Below are positions 24,724-33,125 of a stretch of DNA of 34,821 nt, one piece after another (within the stretch, counting starts at the first letter, position 1; each line of letters opens with the position of its first letter). The stretch lies in NCBI RefSeq assembly GCF_014696435.1, contig NZ_JACJQG010000090.1, forward strand, positions 1 to 34,821, read 5' to 3'. Below the pieces are notes generated by a model. That model was not told the origin of the DNA. It was given only the letters and a program-made list of their open reading frames with translations, and searched no databases. This DNA is from Calothrix anomala FACHB-343 (GTDB lineage Bacteria; Cyanobacteriota; Cyanobacteriia; Cyanobacteriales; Nostocaceae). Both the position numbers and the translations under genes were made by a program.

Positions 24724-27700
24724 ATGATGAATAACTTTGATAATGAAATTGAATTTGAAGAAGATTTATTGGCAGAAGAGGAAGACGAAGAAATTGAAGG
24801 TGATTTCGTCTCAGATACATTGTATATCCAGCCAGGTCAAATCAAATCAATCGCAAAATTTCCTTTAGCTTTCACAGTACCAGATAAACTACCCCCAATT
24901 ATAGTAGAGGGTTGCACTCTTACTTGGACAAAACCAGCGTTGCAATGTTTTGGCGAGATTCAACAAGCAGCTAATGTCAAAAATCTTCCTTATGGCTCAT
25001 TGCGAAATTTCATACAAGTTGTCTTAAAAAATGCAGCAAGAATTGAACCAGAGATAGGCCTTAGCAAATATGCTTTGAATTCTGCTAAAGGCGATAATTT
25101 ACCAGAACCTTTTGTTTACTTTACTGGTGGCAATGAGGAAGAAATAAATAGAATGCTTCGCCCAATTATTAATGATTGGTTGACAAACTATCTCAAACCA
25201 TTTGCTGAAAAGGAGGATATATCAATAGGGATTATTGAACGCTTGGAAGATTTGCAAGAAAGAGGAGAGTTAATAAAAGTTGCTGCATTCAAATCTCAAG
25301 TATTACCTTGGGCTTGGAATACAAAGACGGATACAACTCAACCTAAAGATAAATATGCCTATCGAATGCTTGCAGATTATGTAGCTCGTCAAATTGCTGG
25401 ACAAGTTATTTTTCCAGAGTTAGGGCCGATGAAACGTGTTATTTTCAGCAATGGTACATTTAGTTCTGGTATTGCAGAACTGATTACAGATCCGATTACC
25501 TTAGATAACAAAAAAGGAAAATTCAGTTTTATAGTGAGATTAGAAGTTATTACTTATCCATCTTTACATCAACCTTTATTACAAGTTGAGGTTTCTAAAC
25601 GTCGCTGGTTCACTCAGTTAAAAGCTCCTGAATATGACCGTAGAAATATTAGCGGCTTCATATTTTCTCAAGAGCATACCGATCGCGCCTTCAGCTATCA
25701 AGTAAAATGCGAACGAGATAAAAAAGGTAAAAATGGTAAAACCAACAAAGAAGAGCAGGTAAAATGGGTTTGGAGAACAGATAAGGATTTTGAAATCCTG
25801 CGGAGAAAATTAAATCTGGGGTCATCTAGTGATGGTCAAGAAATCGCTTTGGGTTTAGCTTCTACTGATAGCTGTCAGGTACTTCTAACTTACCGTAATG
25901 GACTACAAGATAATTCAGAAGACGACGAAGAAACTTCAGAAAAATACGGTATTGAAACAGGTGTACCAGAGATTGATAAATTAGATGCGTTTGAAGCGAT
26001 CGCTAAAATTCTTCAACCATTAGGAATCGAAGTATTTAAGGATTGCGAAAAAGTACCATCTACCCACAAACTAGATGATACAGCATCACGCATGATTAAT
26101 CTTCCTACACTGCTTGGTGGTGTTTTGGAAGCTCTTCAAACAAATACTAAGTTAGAATTTACGCCGAAATATCTCGAACAACTCAATGATAAACAAATTG
26201 ATGACTTGCTAAGTAAATATTTTGGCATTCGTTTAGAAGGGATTCATTGGGGAAGAAAAGCTCTTCAATTCAAGGTAGGCACACTGAATCAAACGACTGA
26301 ACTTCAAGACCTGATTCAAGCAAACCAGACAGCGATGCAGAGATTGTATCCTAATGAACGACCGTCACTGTTTATCTTTTATGAAGCTCATTTACAAACA
26401 GAAGTGAAGCTGTTGCAGAAGGTTACTCAACTTTTGTGGAGAGATACACTTAAAGTAGAAATTAGTCGCTTGCCAGAAGATACTCATGGGCCAAAAGAGA
26501 TTCTACCAGGAAAAGAATTGAAGGCTAAAGAGCGATCGCGTGAGCGAATTAAAGCATGGGAATCCACTACACAACAGATTAAAAAGCTCAATCAGCCAAC
26601 TTTCTGCTTAATAATGGCGCGACAGTTTTATCCAAATCCTAATGGACAAAACAATGTCAAACCTGATGATAAAGTTAATAAACCCTCAACCCGCAAAGCA
26701 TTAGCAATGGCTGGTGCTGGTGTGCAATTTCTATTACCCATCGAAAAGACTCGGAAAGCAAATCATCTTAAACTTGCAGACTTTTTCCATCGGATGCAAT
26801 CAGCATTAAAAGACTTAATTTTTGCTCATTCTGGTCGTATTGATGAGGTCAAAGAAAAAGTTGATAAGTACCTGCAAAATATTCCACCGGAAGCAAGACC
26901 AAAAGAAATTATTATAACTACAATCGTCCGTAAACAAAAAGGTCGCGTTCGTGGCAAAATAGAAAGTACATTTTTACCAATAGCAATCCGCCTCAATGTG
27001 GATACAGGTAAATGTGAATTTTGCTGTGCTTATGATAGAGGAAATTTAGTAATCAGGCCGTGGATTAGTTTTTCAGAAGCACGAGCTTTGGTTGCTGAAC
27101 TTACTCCTATCAAACTGGCTGATAAAGAAAAGATACGCCAGACTAGATTCATGGACTTTGTGGAACAAATTGTTTCTAATTCTGTGGAAGAAGGGAAGCA
27201 ACCATTGGTTATGATTGATTCGTCCAACTGCGTTCAACTATGGCCTTGGTTAGCTGATATTAGAATAAATGCTAATCAAATCAACCTTGGTTCGTATCAA
27301 GATATGCAAGTTAACTGGCAAGGCGCACGTATAATTCGTATTCGCCAAGAACTTGCACCTGGCATTATTGAGAAAAAAGCCAGACATATCATAGAAACTT
27401 CTGTAGAAGATACCAGAACTAAAGAAGAACTAAAAAAACTGCCGCCTGACAAGAAAATTCCTTCAGCATCTAGTGCAACTGGTTTATTTAGACTCAGCGC
27501 GACTAACAAAACTGGATGCGTAGCTTATCTATCTGTAGCGCGTGAGCTACCACATCAACATACTCGCGGTCAAAGTTGCTATCGCTCAACCTACAGTCTG
27601 GATAAAAAAACTAGTTTACTCACTAAACAAGCTCCGTTTGCAGGTCGCTGGCCTACTCCCAACCCCCTTGAGATTGTCGTTACCCTACGTCAACCAGATG

Positions 27701-27870
27701 ATAATCCTGATGACTTAGCGGCTCTTGTAGAGTCACTACGCTACGGGTTTGGTCACTACAGCGATTGGACAGCCTTACCTGCTCCCTTATTTTTTGAGCG
27801 CGTTGTACGCGACTACATCAGCGATTTTACAATTGAAGACGAGGAAACGGAAGTAGAATCAGACTCGTAA
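24724..27870 (+). CDS. pPIWI-RE protein (divergent PIWI/RNase H-fold protein)
   Basis: Third gene of the island, 1048 aa. The C-terminal 250 residues match the RNase H-fold PIWI module of the pPIWI-RE family: a first strand with LVMIDSSN (D832 as candidate active-site acid), ARIIRIRQE (R869, R872, R874, E876), VARELPHQHTRG (R940-E941) and a closing LRYGFGHYSDW...LPAPLFFERV segment. The long N-terminal part (about 30-560) would hold the family-specific and MID-like regions; I cannot delimit them. Residues 8-27 are almost all acidic, and the C-terminal tail is acidic too. The family is predicted to bind guide or hybrid nucleic acid and to act in defence against plasmids or phages, possibly at R-loops. 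GGAG precedes the ATG by 8 nt. Family recognition is strong; activity is unproven. Confidence 0.82.
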   Translation: MMNNFDNEIEFEEDLLAEEEDEEIEGDFVSDTLYIQPGQIKSIAKFPLAFTVPDKLPPIIVEGCTLTWTKPALQCFGEIQQAANVKNLPYGSLRNFIQVVLKNAARIEPEIGLSKYALNSAKGDNLPEPFVYFTGGNEEEINRMLRPIINDWLTNYLKPFAEKEDISIGIIERLEDLQERGELIKVAAFKSQVLPWAWNTKTDTTQPKDKYAYRMLADYVARQIAGQVIFPELGPMKRVIFSNGTFSSGIAELITDPITLDNKKGKFSFIVRLEVITYPSLHQPLLQVEVSKRRWFTQLKAPEYDRRNISGFIFSQEHTDRAFSYQVKCERDKKGKNGKTNKEEQVKWVWRTDKDFEILRRKLNLGSSSDGQEIALGLASTDSCQVLLTYRNGLQDNSEDDEETSEKYGIETGVPEIDKLDAFEAIAKILQPLGIEVFKDCEKVPSTHKLDDTASRMINLPTLLGGVLEALQTNTKLEFTPKYLEQLNDKQIDDLLSKYFGIRLEGIHWGRKALQFKVGTLNQTTELQDLIQANQTAMQRLYPNERPSLFIFYEAHLQTEVKLLQKVTQLLWRDTLKVEISRLPEDTHGPKEILPGKELKAKERSRERIKAWESTTQQIKKLNQPTFCLIMARQFYPNPNGQNNVKPDDKVNKPSTRKALAMAGAGVQFLLPIEKTRKANHLKLADFFHRMQSALKDLIFAHSGRIDEVKEKVDKYLQNIPPEARPKEIIITTIVRKQKGRVRGKIESTFLPIAIRLNVDTGKCEFCCAYDRGNLVIRPWISFSEARALVAELTPIKLADKEKIRQTRFMDFVEQIVSNSVEEGKQPLVMIDSSNCVQLWPWLADIRINANQINLGSYQDMQVNWQGARIIRIRQELAPGIIEKKARHIIETSVEDTRTKEELKKLPPDKKIPSASSATGLFRLSATNKTGCVAYLSVARELPHQHTRGQSCYRSTYSLDKKTSLLTKQAPFAGRWPTPNPLEIVVTLRQPDDNPDDLAALVESLRYGFGHYSDWTALPAPLFFERVVRDYISDFTIEDEETEVESDS

Positions 27871-27874
27871 AAGT

Positions 27875-27894
27875 CAGCTAGGAAAGCTGCTTCT
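27875..27894 (+). terminator. Weak hairpin after the pPIWI-RE operon
   Basis: CAGCT/AGCTG (27875-27879, 27885-27889) with a 5-nt loop, then CTTCTT. It is positioned just after the operon's last stop codon but the stem is only 5 bp. Termination is possible, not certain. Confidence 0.25.
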
Positions 27895-27962
27895 TAGGGT
27901 GTAAGCACTCGGTAGAATGGTGTTGTCCGTAATCGAAAAATCACGCTTCAGTAGCCAACCTT

Positions 27963-28484
27963 ATGCTCACAACAGCAGATTTTCTTCAATATACCCAATG
28001 GTCAGGTATTGCCACGTTGGTATTTGCCGCCTTAACAGTCTTGGGTTTAATTTTTAAATGGGGTATTCGCTTTCGGCTGGTGGGTACGACTGGTTTTATG
28101 CTGGTACTGACAGGTGGTTTATTTGCACTCTCGTTAGTACCTTTAAGTCGTACTGTGATTCCTGGTGCAGTGCGTTATAGCTTAATTTATGACAATGGTT
28201 CTACACAAGCAGTCATTGCGATCGCACCAAATATTACCCCTTCAGCACTAGAAGCAACTTTACGTCAAGCAGCTAGTAATCTCTATTCTTATGGGCGTTT
28301 AGGTTCTAAGAATGACAATTATCTGACTATTCGTGCCCGTACCCTAATTCATCCAGAACCAGGGTTGACTGTACCACTGTACTTAGGTCAGGTCAAGCGC
28401 ACTCTAACTCAGCGAGAAGATCCCCAAATGGCGGTGGAAATTTATCCTGAGAAATTTGCCCAATTACCGAAAGCAGCAGCGTAG
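27963..28484 (+). CDS. ycf51: Ycf51-family protein
   Basis: A 173-aa protein conserved in cyanobacteria and some plastids. Two transmembrane helices lie at about residues 14-36 and 41-63. A soluble domain follows (SLIYDNGSTQAVIAIAP ... NLYSYGRLGSKNDNYLTIRAR ... VPLYLGQVKR ... MAVEIYPEKF), which gives the family its recognisable pattern. The function is unknown. It starts 92 bp after the pPIWI-RE operon and probably marks the return to core genome. A G-rich tandem repeat begins right after its stop. Confidence 0.8.
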   Translation: MLTTADFLQYTQWSGIATLVFAALTVLGLIFKWGIRFRLVGTTGFMLVLTGGLFALSLVPLSRTVIPGAVRYSLIYDNGSTQAVIAIAPNITPSALEATLRQAASNLYSYGRLGSKNDNYLTIRARTLIHPEPGLTVPLYLGQVKRTLTQREDPQMAVEIYPEKFAQLPKAAA

Positions 28485-28653
28485 GGAAGCAGGGGAGCAG
28501 GGGGGCAGGGAGCAGGGGGACAAGGGGGACAAGGGGGACAAGGGAGCAGAGGAGGCAGAGGAAGCAGAGGAAGCAGAGGAAGCAGAGGAGGAAAATTACA
28601 TCAATAGGGACTTCCAATGCCCAATGCCCCATGCCCAATGCCCCATGCCCCAT
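28485..28653. repeat. G-rich 9-bp tandem repeats followed by CAATGCCC repeats
   Basis: 28485-28592 contains GGGAGCAG units, three copies of GGGGGACAA and five copies of GCAGAGGAA or GCAGAGGAG, all 9-bp periodic. 28614-28653 contains CAATGCCC/CATGCCC units. Open reading frames across this stretch on either strand encode only low-complexity peptides and are not genes. Confidence 0.85.
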
Positions 28654-29228
28654 TCTATGTACTGTTTGTATCACTAATTAAATTTATATTTTTGACTCTG
28701 AGATTCCATATTTACGTTGTAGAGTGGTGTTTTTTTCTCACTGATACAAATTATTTAGTAAGTATATTTCTCTAAATTAAATTGGGGTTTCTTGTTAACA
28801 GTAAAACAATATTTTTTTTGTATTTCAGTATACAAGAATTATTTTTTTTAGATTAAGATATTAATTTAGCCATGCCATTGATGGGAAAAAGTGAATCTGT
28901 CTGTTGGTTATGGGTAATCGTGACAGAAGACATTATTAGTTCTTCCTCAGTACGAAACCCACATGACCAAAGCCTTTTTCGGAGTATCTAGGAGTGGTAT
29001 TGTGAATTAGTTATACGATTATTCAAAACTTTGATTGTTCGGGATTTAAGGCGAATGGGCACTATTGAGTCAAGCCATGTCAAACTGCTCAAGCAGTTGG
29101 CAGCAGGCTTTGTTGAGTCATCTGGATTTCTCGTGGTAGCAAACAGCCTGATTTGTAACTATTCAGCATAAGCCCGATTTTTATTGTTAATTTGCTGAGA
29201 AATATCAAGGTTTTGGCAAACTAGTTAT
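28654..29228. other. AT-rich intergenic region
   Basis: About 575 bp. The first half is AT-rich with long T runs. The second half holds a perfect hairpin AACTGC-TCAA-GCAGTT (near 29083-29098), CAGGCT/AGCCTG arms around 29103-29150, and a 38-codon open frame starting at an ATG at 29055 and ending at 29171 (first residues MGTIESSHVKLLKQLAAGF). No ribosome-binding site or family supports it as a gene. It likely contains the promoter of the downstream dehydrogenase gene. Confidence 0.4.
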
Positions 29229-30425
29229 ATGCCCAATCAATCTTTTACTCAAACTTTGTCTACTCAAACATCTAGTTCGTTATTAACGCTAGCGATCGCG
29301 CCAGCAAAAGTAATTCGTGGTGCCAGTGTATTAGAATCGGCAGCAGCAGAGATTGCTAGCTTGGGAAGTCGTCCTTTAATTGTCGCAGGCGATCGCACTC
29401 TGACAATTACTCAAGCCAGTTTGTCACCAATTTTAGAAAAACAACAGCTGCATGTAGCTCAAGCATCCTATGGTGCAGATTGCTGTGAAGCTAGTCTAAA
29501 ATCCTTACGTAAAGCAGCAAAAGACCATACAGCAGATTTAATTATCGGTGTTGGTGGCGGTAAAGCGCTAGATACGGCGAAATTAGTCGCCCATCAGTTG
29601 CAATTACCAGTGGTGACAATTCCCACCTCCGCAGCTACCTGTGCAGCTTGGTCGGCGCTGTCAAACGTGTATTCTGAATCTGGGGCGTTTTTATACGATG
29701 TCAGCTTATCGCGCTGTCCCGATTTACTCATTCTCGATTACGACTTAATTCAAACTGCGCCACAGCATACATTAGTTGCTGGAATTGGGGATGCGATCGC
29801 AAAATGGTATGAAGCCTCAGTTAGTAGCGGACATTCACAACAAACCCTTACCATCGCCGCAGTCCAACAAGCAAGAGTTTTGCGCGATATCTTATTACAA
29901 AAATCCACAACCGCCTTACAAGAACCAGGAAGCGAAGTTTGGCGGGAAGTTGTAGACGCGACAGTATTAATGGCTGGGGTAATTGGCGGACTTGGTGGTG
30001 CCCAATGTCGTACCGTTGCCGCCCATGCAGTGCATAATGGTTTAACCCATGTTGCCGGTCATAGCAGTATTCACGGTGAAAAAGTCGCCTATGGGATTTT
30101 AGTGCAACTGCGATTAGAAGAAATGGTACAGGGCAATCAGCTAGCAACCTCAGCTAGACAACAACTGTTGAAATTCTATGCAGAGATTGGCTTACCAAAA
30201 AAATTGAGCGATTTGGGATTGGGCAACATTACCTTAGCAGAACTGCAAACAGCAGCCGAAGTCGCCTTAGTTCCCACTTCTGATATCCACCGGCTACCGT
30301 TTAAAGTGGCGGTGGAACAATTAATGGCGGCGATGGTTTCTACCACTGCACCAGTAGAAAGCCGAGACACGGTAAATCGCGTCTCAGTGAGGGGAGTAAG
30401 TGACGAGGTTGAGGTTCAGGAATGA
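29229..30425 (+). CDS. Iron-containing alcohol dehydrogenase/glycerol dehydrogenase-family protein
   Basis: A 398-aa NAD(P)-dependent polyol or alcohol dehydrogenase of the GldA-like fold. An N-terminal nucleotide-binding domain has GVGGGKALDTAK at 107-118 and IPTSAATCAAWS at 131-142. The C-terminal helical domain has candidate metal ligands D188 (GIGDAIAKWYE), H266 (AAHAVHNG) and H282 (HGEKVAYG). Its physiological substrate cannot be named from sequence. The last 25 or so codons (VESRDTVNRVSVRG...) overlap a dispersed palindromic repeat and look like a late addition. The stop codon overlaps the next ATG (ATGA), so the aminotransferase is translationally coupled. Confidence 0.82.
   Translation: MPNQSFTQTLSTQTSSSLLTLAIAPAKVIRGASVLESAAAEIASLGSRPLIVAGDRTLTITQASLSPILEKQQLHVAQASYGADCCEASLKSLRKAAKDHTADLIIGVGGGKALDTAKLVAHQLQLPVVTIPTSAATCAAWSALSNVYSESGAFLYDVSLSRCPDLLILDYDLIQTAPQHTLVAGIGDAIAKWYEASVSSGHSQQTLTIAAVQQARVLRDILLQKSTTALQEPGSEVWREVVDATVLMAGVIGGLGGAQCRTVAAHAVHNGLTHVAGHSSIHGEKVAYGILVQLRLEEMVQGNQLATSARQQLLKFYAEIGLPKKLSDLGLGNITLAELQTAAEVALVPTSDIHRLPFKVAVEQLMAAMVSTTAPVESRDTVNRVSVRGVSDEVEVQE
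30364..30385. repeat. GAGAC...GTCTC palindromic repeat inside a coding sequence
   Basis: An imperfect dyad with GAGAC and GTCTC ends and an ATCGC centre. It is related to the 20-bp palindrome AGACGCGATTAATCGCGTCT at 32462-32481. Here it supplies codons for the extreme C-terminus of the dehydrogenase-family protein. Confidence 0.6.
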
Positions 30426-31603
30426 GTTTGGATTGGATTGTTCCCGCAGAACGAGTACAGAAGCTACCACCCTATGTATTTGCCCGTCTTGATGAACTCA
30501 AGGCTAAAGCTAGGGAACAAGGCTTAGATTTGATTGATTTGGGAATGGGAAACCCTGATGGCCCCACACCACAACCGGTAGTGGAAGCCGCCAAGCAGGC
30601 TTTGCAAAATGCGGCTAATCATGGTTATCCTCCCTTTGAGGGAACTGCTAGTTTCCGCCGTTCTATCACTAATTGGTACGATCGCCGTTATGGTGTTTCT
30701 CTCGATCCTGATAGCGAAGCCTTACCTCTACTCGGTTCTAAAGAAGGATTAGCCCATTTAGCCTTAGCTTACATCAATCCTGGCGATATAGTGCTGGTAC
30801 CTTCTCCTGCCTATCCCGTTCACGTTCGGGGCCCGGTAATCGCTGGCGGACAAGTTTACAGCTTGATGCTCAAACCAGAAAACGATTGGTTAATCGATTT
30901 AGCCGCGATTCCCGAAGAAGTTGCCCAAAAAGCCAAAATCCTCTATTTCAACTATCCCAGCAATCCCACGGCGGCGACTGCACCCCGGGAATTTTTTGAG
31001 GAAATCGTCGCTTTTGCCAAAAAACATGAAATTCTCTTAGTGCATGACTTGTGTTATGCCGAGTTAGCTTTTGATGGTTATCAACCGACTAGCTTATTAG
31101 AAATTCCTGGTGCAAAAGAAATTGGTGTCGAATTCCACACCTTATCCAAAACCTATAATATGGCTGGTTGGCGCGTGGGGTTTGTGGTGGGGAACCGCCA
31201 TGTAATTCAAGGTTTGCGGACTTTAAAAACTAACCTAGATTATGGCATCTTTGCCGCCTTGCAAACCGCCGCCGAAACCGCATTGCAACTACCAGATGAA
31301 TACTTGCATGAAGTCCAACAACGCTACCGCACCCGTCGCGATTTTTTGATTGCAGGGTTAGGAGAGTTAGGCTGGAATATTCCCAAAACCAAAGCAACTA
31401 TGTATTTGTGGGTGAAATGTCCTGAGGGCATTGGTTCCACTGATTTTGCTTTAGATGTACTGCAACAAACTGGTGTAGTTGTAACTCCAGGTAATGCCTT
31501 TGGCGCTGCTGGCGAAGGTTATGTACGTATTAGTTTAATTGCAGATTGCGATCGCTTGGGTGAAGCCTTGCACAGATTTAAAAAAGCGGGGATTCATTAC
31601 TAG
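30422..31603 (+). CDS. Class I/II PLP aminotransferase (aspartate / LL-diaminopimelate aminotransferase type)
   Basis: A 393-aa fold-type I aminotransferase. Motifs: GMGNPDGPTP at 41-50, GSKEGLAHL around 105-113, SPAYPVH at 128-134, FNYPSNPTA at 176-184, DLCYAEL at 209-215, and SKTYNMAGWRVGF with the PLP lysine K243. A substrate-carboxylate arginine lies in GYVRISLI near the end. Length and motifs fit aspartate or LL-diaminopimelate aminotransferases of cyanobacteria; which reaction it performs is not decided. Its ATG overlaps the stop of the dehydrogenase gene, which implies joint expression. Confidence 0.85.
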   Translation: MSLDWIVPAERVQKLPPYVFARLDELKAKAREQGLDLIDLGMGNPDGPTPQPVVEAAKQALQNAANHGYPPFEGTASFRRSITNWYDRRYGVSLDPDSEALPLLGSKEGLAHLALAYINPGDIVLVPSPAYPVHVRGPVIAGGQVYSLMLKPENDWLIDLAAIPEEVAQKAKILYFNYPSNPTAATAPREFFEEIVAFAKKHEILLVHDLCYAELAFDGYQPTSLLEIPGAKEIGVEFHTLSKTYNMAGWRVGFVVGNRHVIQGLRTLKTNLDYGIFAALQTAAETALQLPDEYLHEVQQRYRTRRDFLIAGLGELGWNIPKTKATMYLWVKCPEGIGSTDFALDVLQQTGVVVTPGNAFGAAGEGYVRISLIADCDRLGEALHRFKKAGIHY

Positions 31604-31604
31604 G

Positions 31605-31690
31605 GGCTAGGGAGGCAGGGGTGCAGGGGGCAGGGTGCAGGGGGAAAGAAATGCCTAACCAATGCCCAATGCCCCATGCCCCATGCCCAA
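31605..31690. repeat. GGGGCAG and CAATGCCC short tandem repeats
   Basis: GGGGTGCAGGGGGCAGGGTGCAG-type units are followed by CAATGCCCAATGCCCCATGCCC units. Same families as 28485-28653; no coding potential. Confidence 0.8.
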
Positions 31691-31981
31691 ATCGTTACAA
31701 AAATATATAGACATAATTAGCAGATATGTATGCAGCTATATCTGTTTTGGTGATAGTTAAGCGAGATAAGCAGTTTTTTGCGAATATTATCGGTTTATAA
31801 CAGGCAAATTGGCTGATTTATGAAGCAATATGTCGGGATGTAAGCATTGATAAAAGATTTTTACATTTCTATGTGCGAGAACGGACAGACCTGAACATCT
31901 AAAAGCGTTTAAATTGAAGATAAGTAAGTATTAGTATTCTATTGCCACTGCAAGTTTTACATCTTCATTAGGGTTGAAATT
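31691..31981. other. Intergenic region before the response regulator
   Basis: About 290 bp of AT-rich DNA with no gene that can be supported. It should contain the promoter of the receiver-domain gene; AGGG lies 9 nt before its ATG. No clear operator or terminator was seen. Confidence 0.4.
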
Positions 31982-32392
31982 ATGGATAACAAACCCCTTT
32001 CGTTCAAAGGCCTACGCTTACTGGTAGTTGATGACGATCCAGATACCAGAAAGCTAATCAGTATTTTATTTGAACTCGATGGGGCAGAGGTGCTAACAGC
32101 AACTTCAGCGAGTGAAGCCCTAGAAATCATCTTATGCTTTCAACCAGATGTCCTTATTTGCGATATTTGCTTACCTGATGAAGATGGCTATTCCTTACTG
32201 CGGAAAGTGAAAAGACTTGACATCGAGCAAGGTAGAATTACACGAGCGATCGCACTTAGTGCTTATGTGATGGATGAGGATCGCCAATATGCCTATTTAG
32301 CAGGTTATCAAAAGTATTTGCATAAACCAATTAACTTAGATGAATTAGCAAAAGCCGTGAATGATTTAGCGCAACTACAGCAGTATGCTTGA
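31982..32392 (+). CDS. Stand-alone response regulator receiver (CheY-like)
   Basis: A 136-aa protein consisting of one receiver domain: acidic pair D17-D18 (LLVVDDDP), phosphoacceptor D61 (LICDICLPDEDGY), S93 (ALSAY) and K115 (LHKPI). It has no output domain, so it likely passes phosphate within a multi-step phosphorelay or binds a partner. No histidine kinase lies nearby, so the cognate sensor is unknown. The active-site residues are complete. Confidence 0.92.
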   Translation: MDNKPLSFKGLRLLVVDDDPDTRKLISILFELDGAEVLTATSASEALEIILCFQPDVLICDICLPDEDGYSLLRKVKRLDIEQGRITRAIALSAYVMDEDRQYAYLAGYQKYLHKPINLDELAKAVNDLAQLQQYA

Positions 32393-32398
32393 CTGTGG

Positions 32399-32510
32399 AG
32401 AGAAGGCAGAGGGCAGAGGGCAGATGGCAGAAGGGAAGGAGGGCAAGGAAGACGATTGTACAGACGCGATTAATCGCGTCTCTAACTAATGACTAATGAC
32501 CAATGACAGA
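32399..32510. repeat. GGCAGAG repeats, 20-bp palindrome and GACTAATGAC repeats
   Basis: GGCAGAGGGCAGAGGGCAGATGGCAG units at 32399-32452, then the perfect palindrome AGACGCGATTAATCGCGTCT (32462-32481), then GACTAATGACCAATGAC units (32484-32508). All are dispersed repeat families of Nostoc-like genomes. The palindrome could act as a bidirectional transcription barrier between the two converging genes. Confidence 0.75.
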
Positions 32511-32514
32511 TAAA

Positions 32515-32790
32515 TCATTCTACTGTACGCACCATAGAAGCACCACCAAATGTAACAGCAACATCATAGCCAATTCGCATAGTAAATAATCTAGCTTTGG
32601 GATTCTTCTGCTTTAACATTAATGCAGATTCTACACCAGTTTTATCAATTCCATATTCGCCTGTTTCCGCATCGATTACAATCATCTTGCCAATATTATC
32701 GCCATATTCAACTTGTTGACGAATCCCATTTTCATAAAATTGTTTGGCTCGTTGCGCAACTTCTTCTACAGTCCAGAAAAGAGCTTGCAT
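32515..32790 (-). CDS. Conserved small cyanobacterial protein
   Basis: A 91-aa soluble protein with a helical start (FWTVEEVAQRAKQFYENGIRQQVEYG), then a beta-rich part (NIGKMIVIDAETGEYGID ... RLFTMRIGYDVAVTFGG). I recognise it only as a type of small protein common in cyanobacteria, sometimes found singly; function unknown. An antitoxin-like role is conceivable but no toxin gene is adjacent. AGGTG precedes the ATG by 4-5 nt. It converges with the response regulator gene. Confidence 0.65.
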   Translation of the reverse strand: MQALFWTVEEVAQRAKQFYENGIRQQVEYGDNIGKMIVIDAETGEYGIDKTGVESALMLKQKNPKARLFTMRIGYDVAVTFGGASMVRTVE

Positions 32791-32881
32791 ATTACACCTA
32801 CTATTAGCCTAGCGTTGTTATATATTCTCATTATAGAGGTGGAAAATTATCGATATTTTTCAACCGCAATGCTATTGTTCT

Positions 32882-32917
32882 CGGTCAACAGTCAACAGTC
32901 AACAGTCAACAGTCAAC
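32882..32917. repeat. Short tandem repeat, GTCAACA type
   Basis: About five head-to-tail copies of the heptamer GTCAACA. Same family as 19011-19058. Confidence 0.85.
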
Positions 32918-32920
32918 GAT

Positions 32921-33006
32921 ACTACGAATTATTTTTTCCCTTTTTTCCTAGCCGCATCTCTTACTTGTTGATTGAGTAAATAACCAAAGCCAACTGTCTC
33001 CAAGTC
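32921..33006 (-). pseudogene. Duplicated 3'-end fragment of the neighbouring Fis-HTH gene
   Basis: The minus strand encodes DLETVGFGYLLNQQVRDA and then ARKKGKK plus stop. This is nearly identical to the last 25 codons of the gene at 33126-34304 (RLETAGFGYLL...). The first 65 or so bases from 32921 match 33118 onward exactly, then similarity fades. No start codon or upstream coding part remains. It is the relic of a tandem duplication or of a repeat-mediated rearrangement. Confidence 0.75.
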
Positions 33007-33022
33007 AAAAATCTTAACCCGC

Positions 33023-33096
33023 GTAGGTTGGGTTGAGGAACGAAACCCAACATTTTCGGCGATTTGTTGGGTTTCACTTCGTTCAACCCAACCTAC
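33023..33096. repeat. 74-bp palindromic repeat (GTAGGTTGGGTTGA family)
   Basis: Perfect 14-bp terminal inverted repeats, GTAGGTTGGGTTGA (33023-33036) and TCAACCCAACCTAC (33083-33096). Imperfect pairing continues inward (AACGAAACCCAACA with TGTTGGGTTTCACTTCGT). It is MITE/REP-like and common in filamentous cyanobacteria. It separates the true gene end from the duplicated 3' fragment. Confidence 0.8.
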
Positions 33097-33125
33097 ATTT
33101 ATCCTTAACTAATTCTTACTACGAA

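Noticed and set aside
28485-28653. CRISPR-like or coding repeats near Ycf51
   Set aside because: These are low-complexity 7-9 bp tandem repeats of known cyanobacterial type; open frames across them give only Glu/Ala/Gly or Cys/Leu/Pro runs.
28992-29171. Short open frame with an internal ATG at 29055 (38 codons)
   Set aside because: No ribosome-binding site, no recognisable family and no neighbour relation; kept only as a note in the intergenic entry.
28900-29228. Riboswitch before the dehydrogenase gene
   Set aside because: Hairpins are present, but no known riboswitch core could be recognised and the hairpins are far from the start codon.
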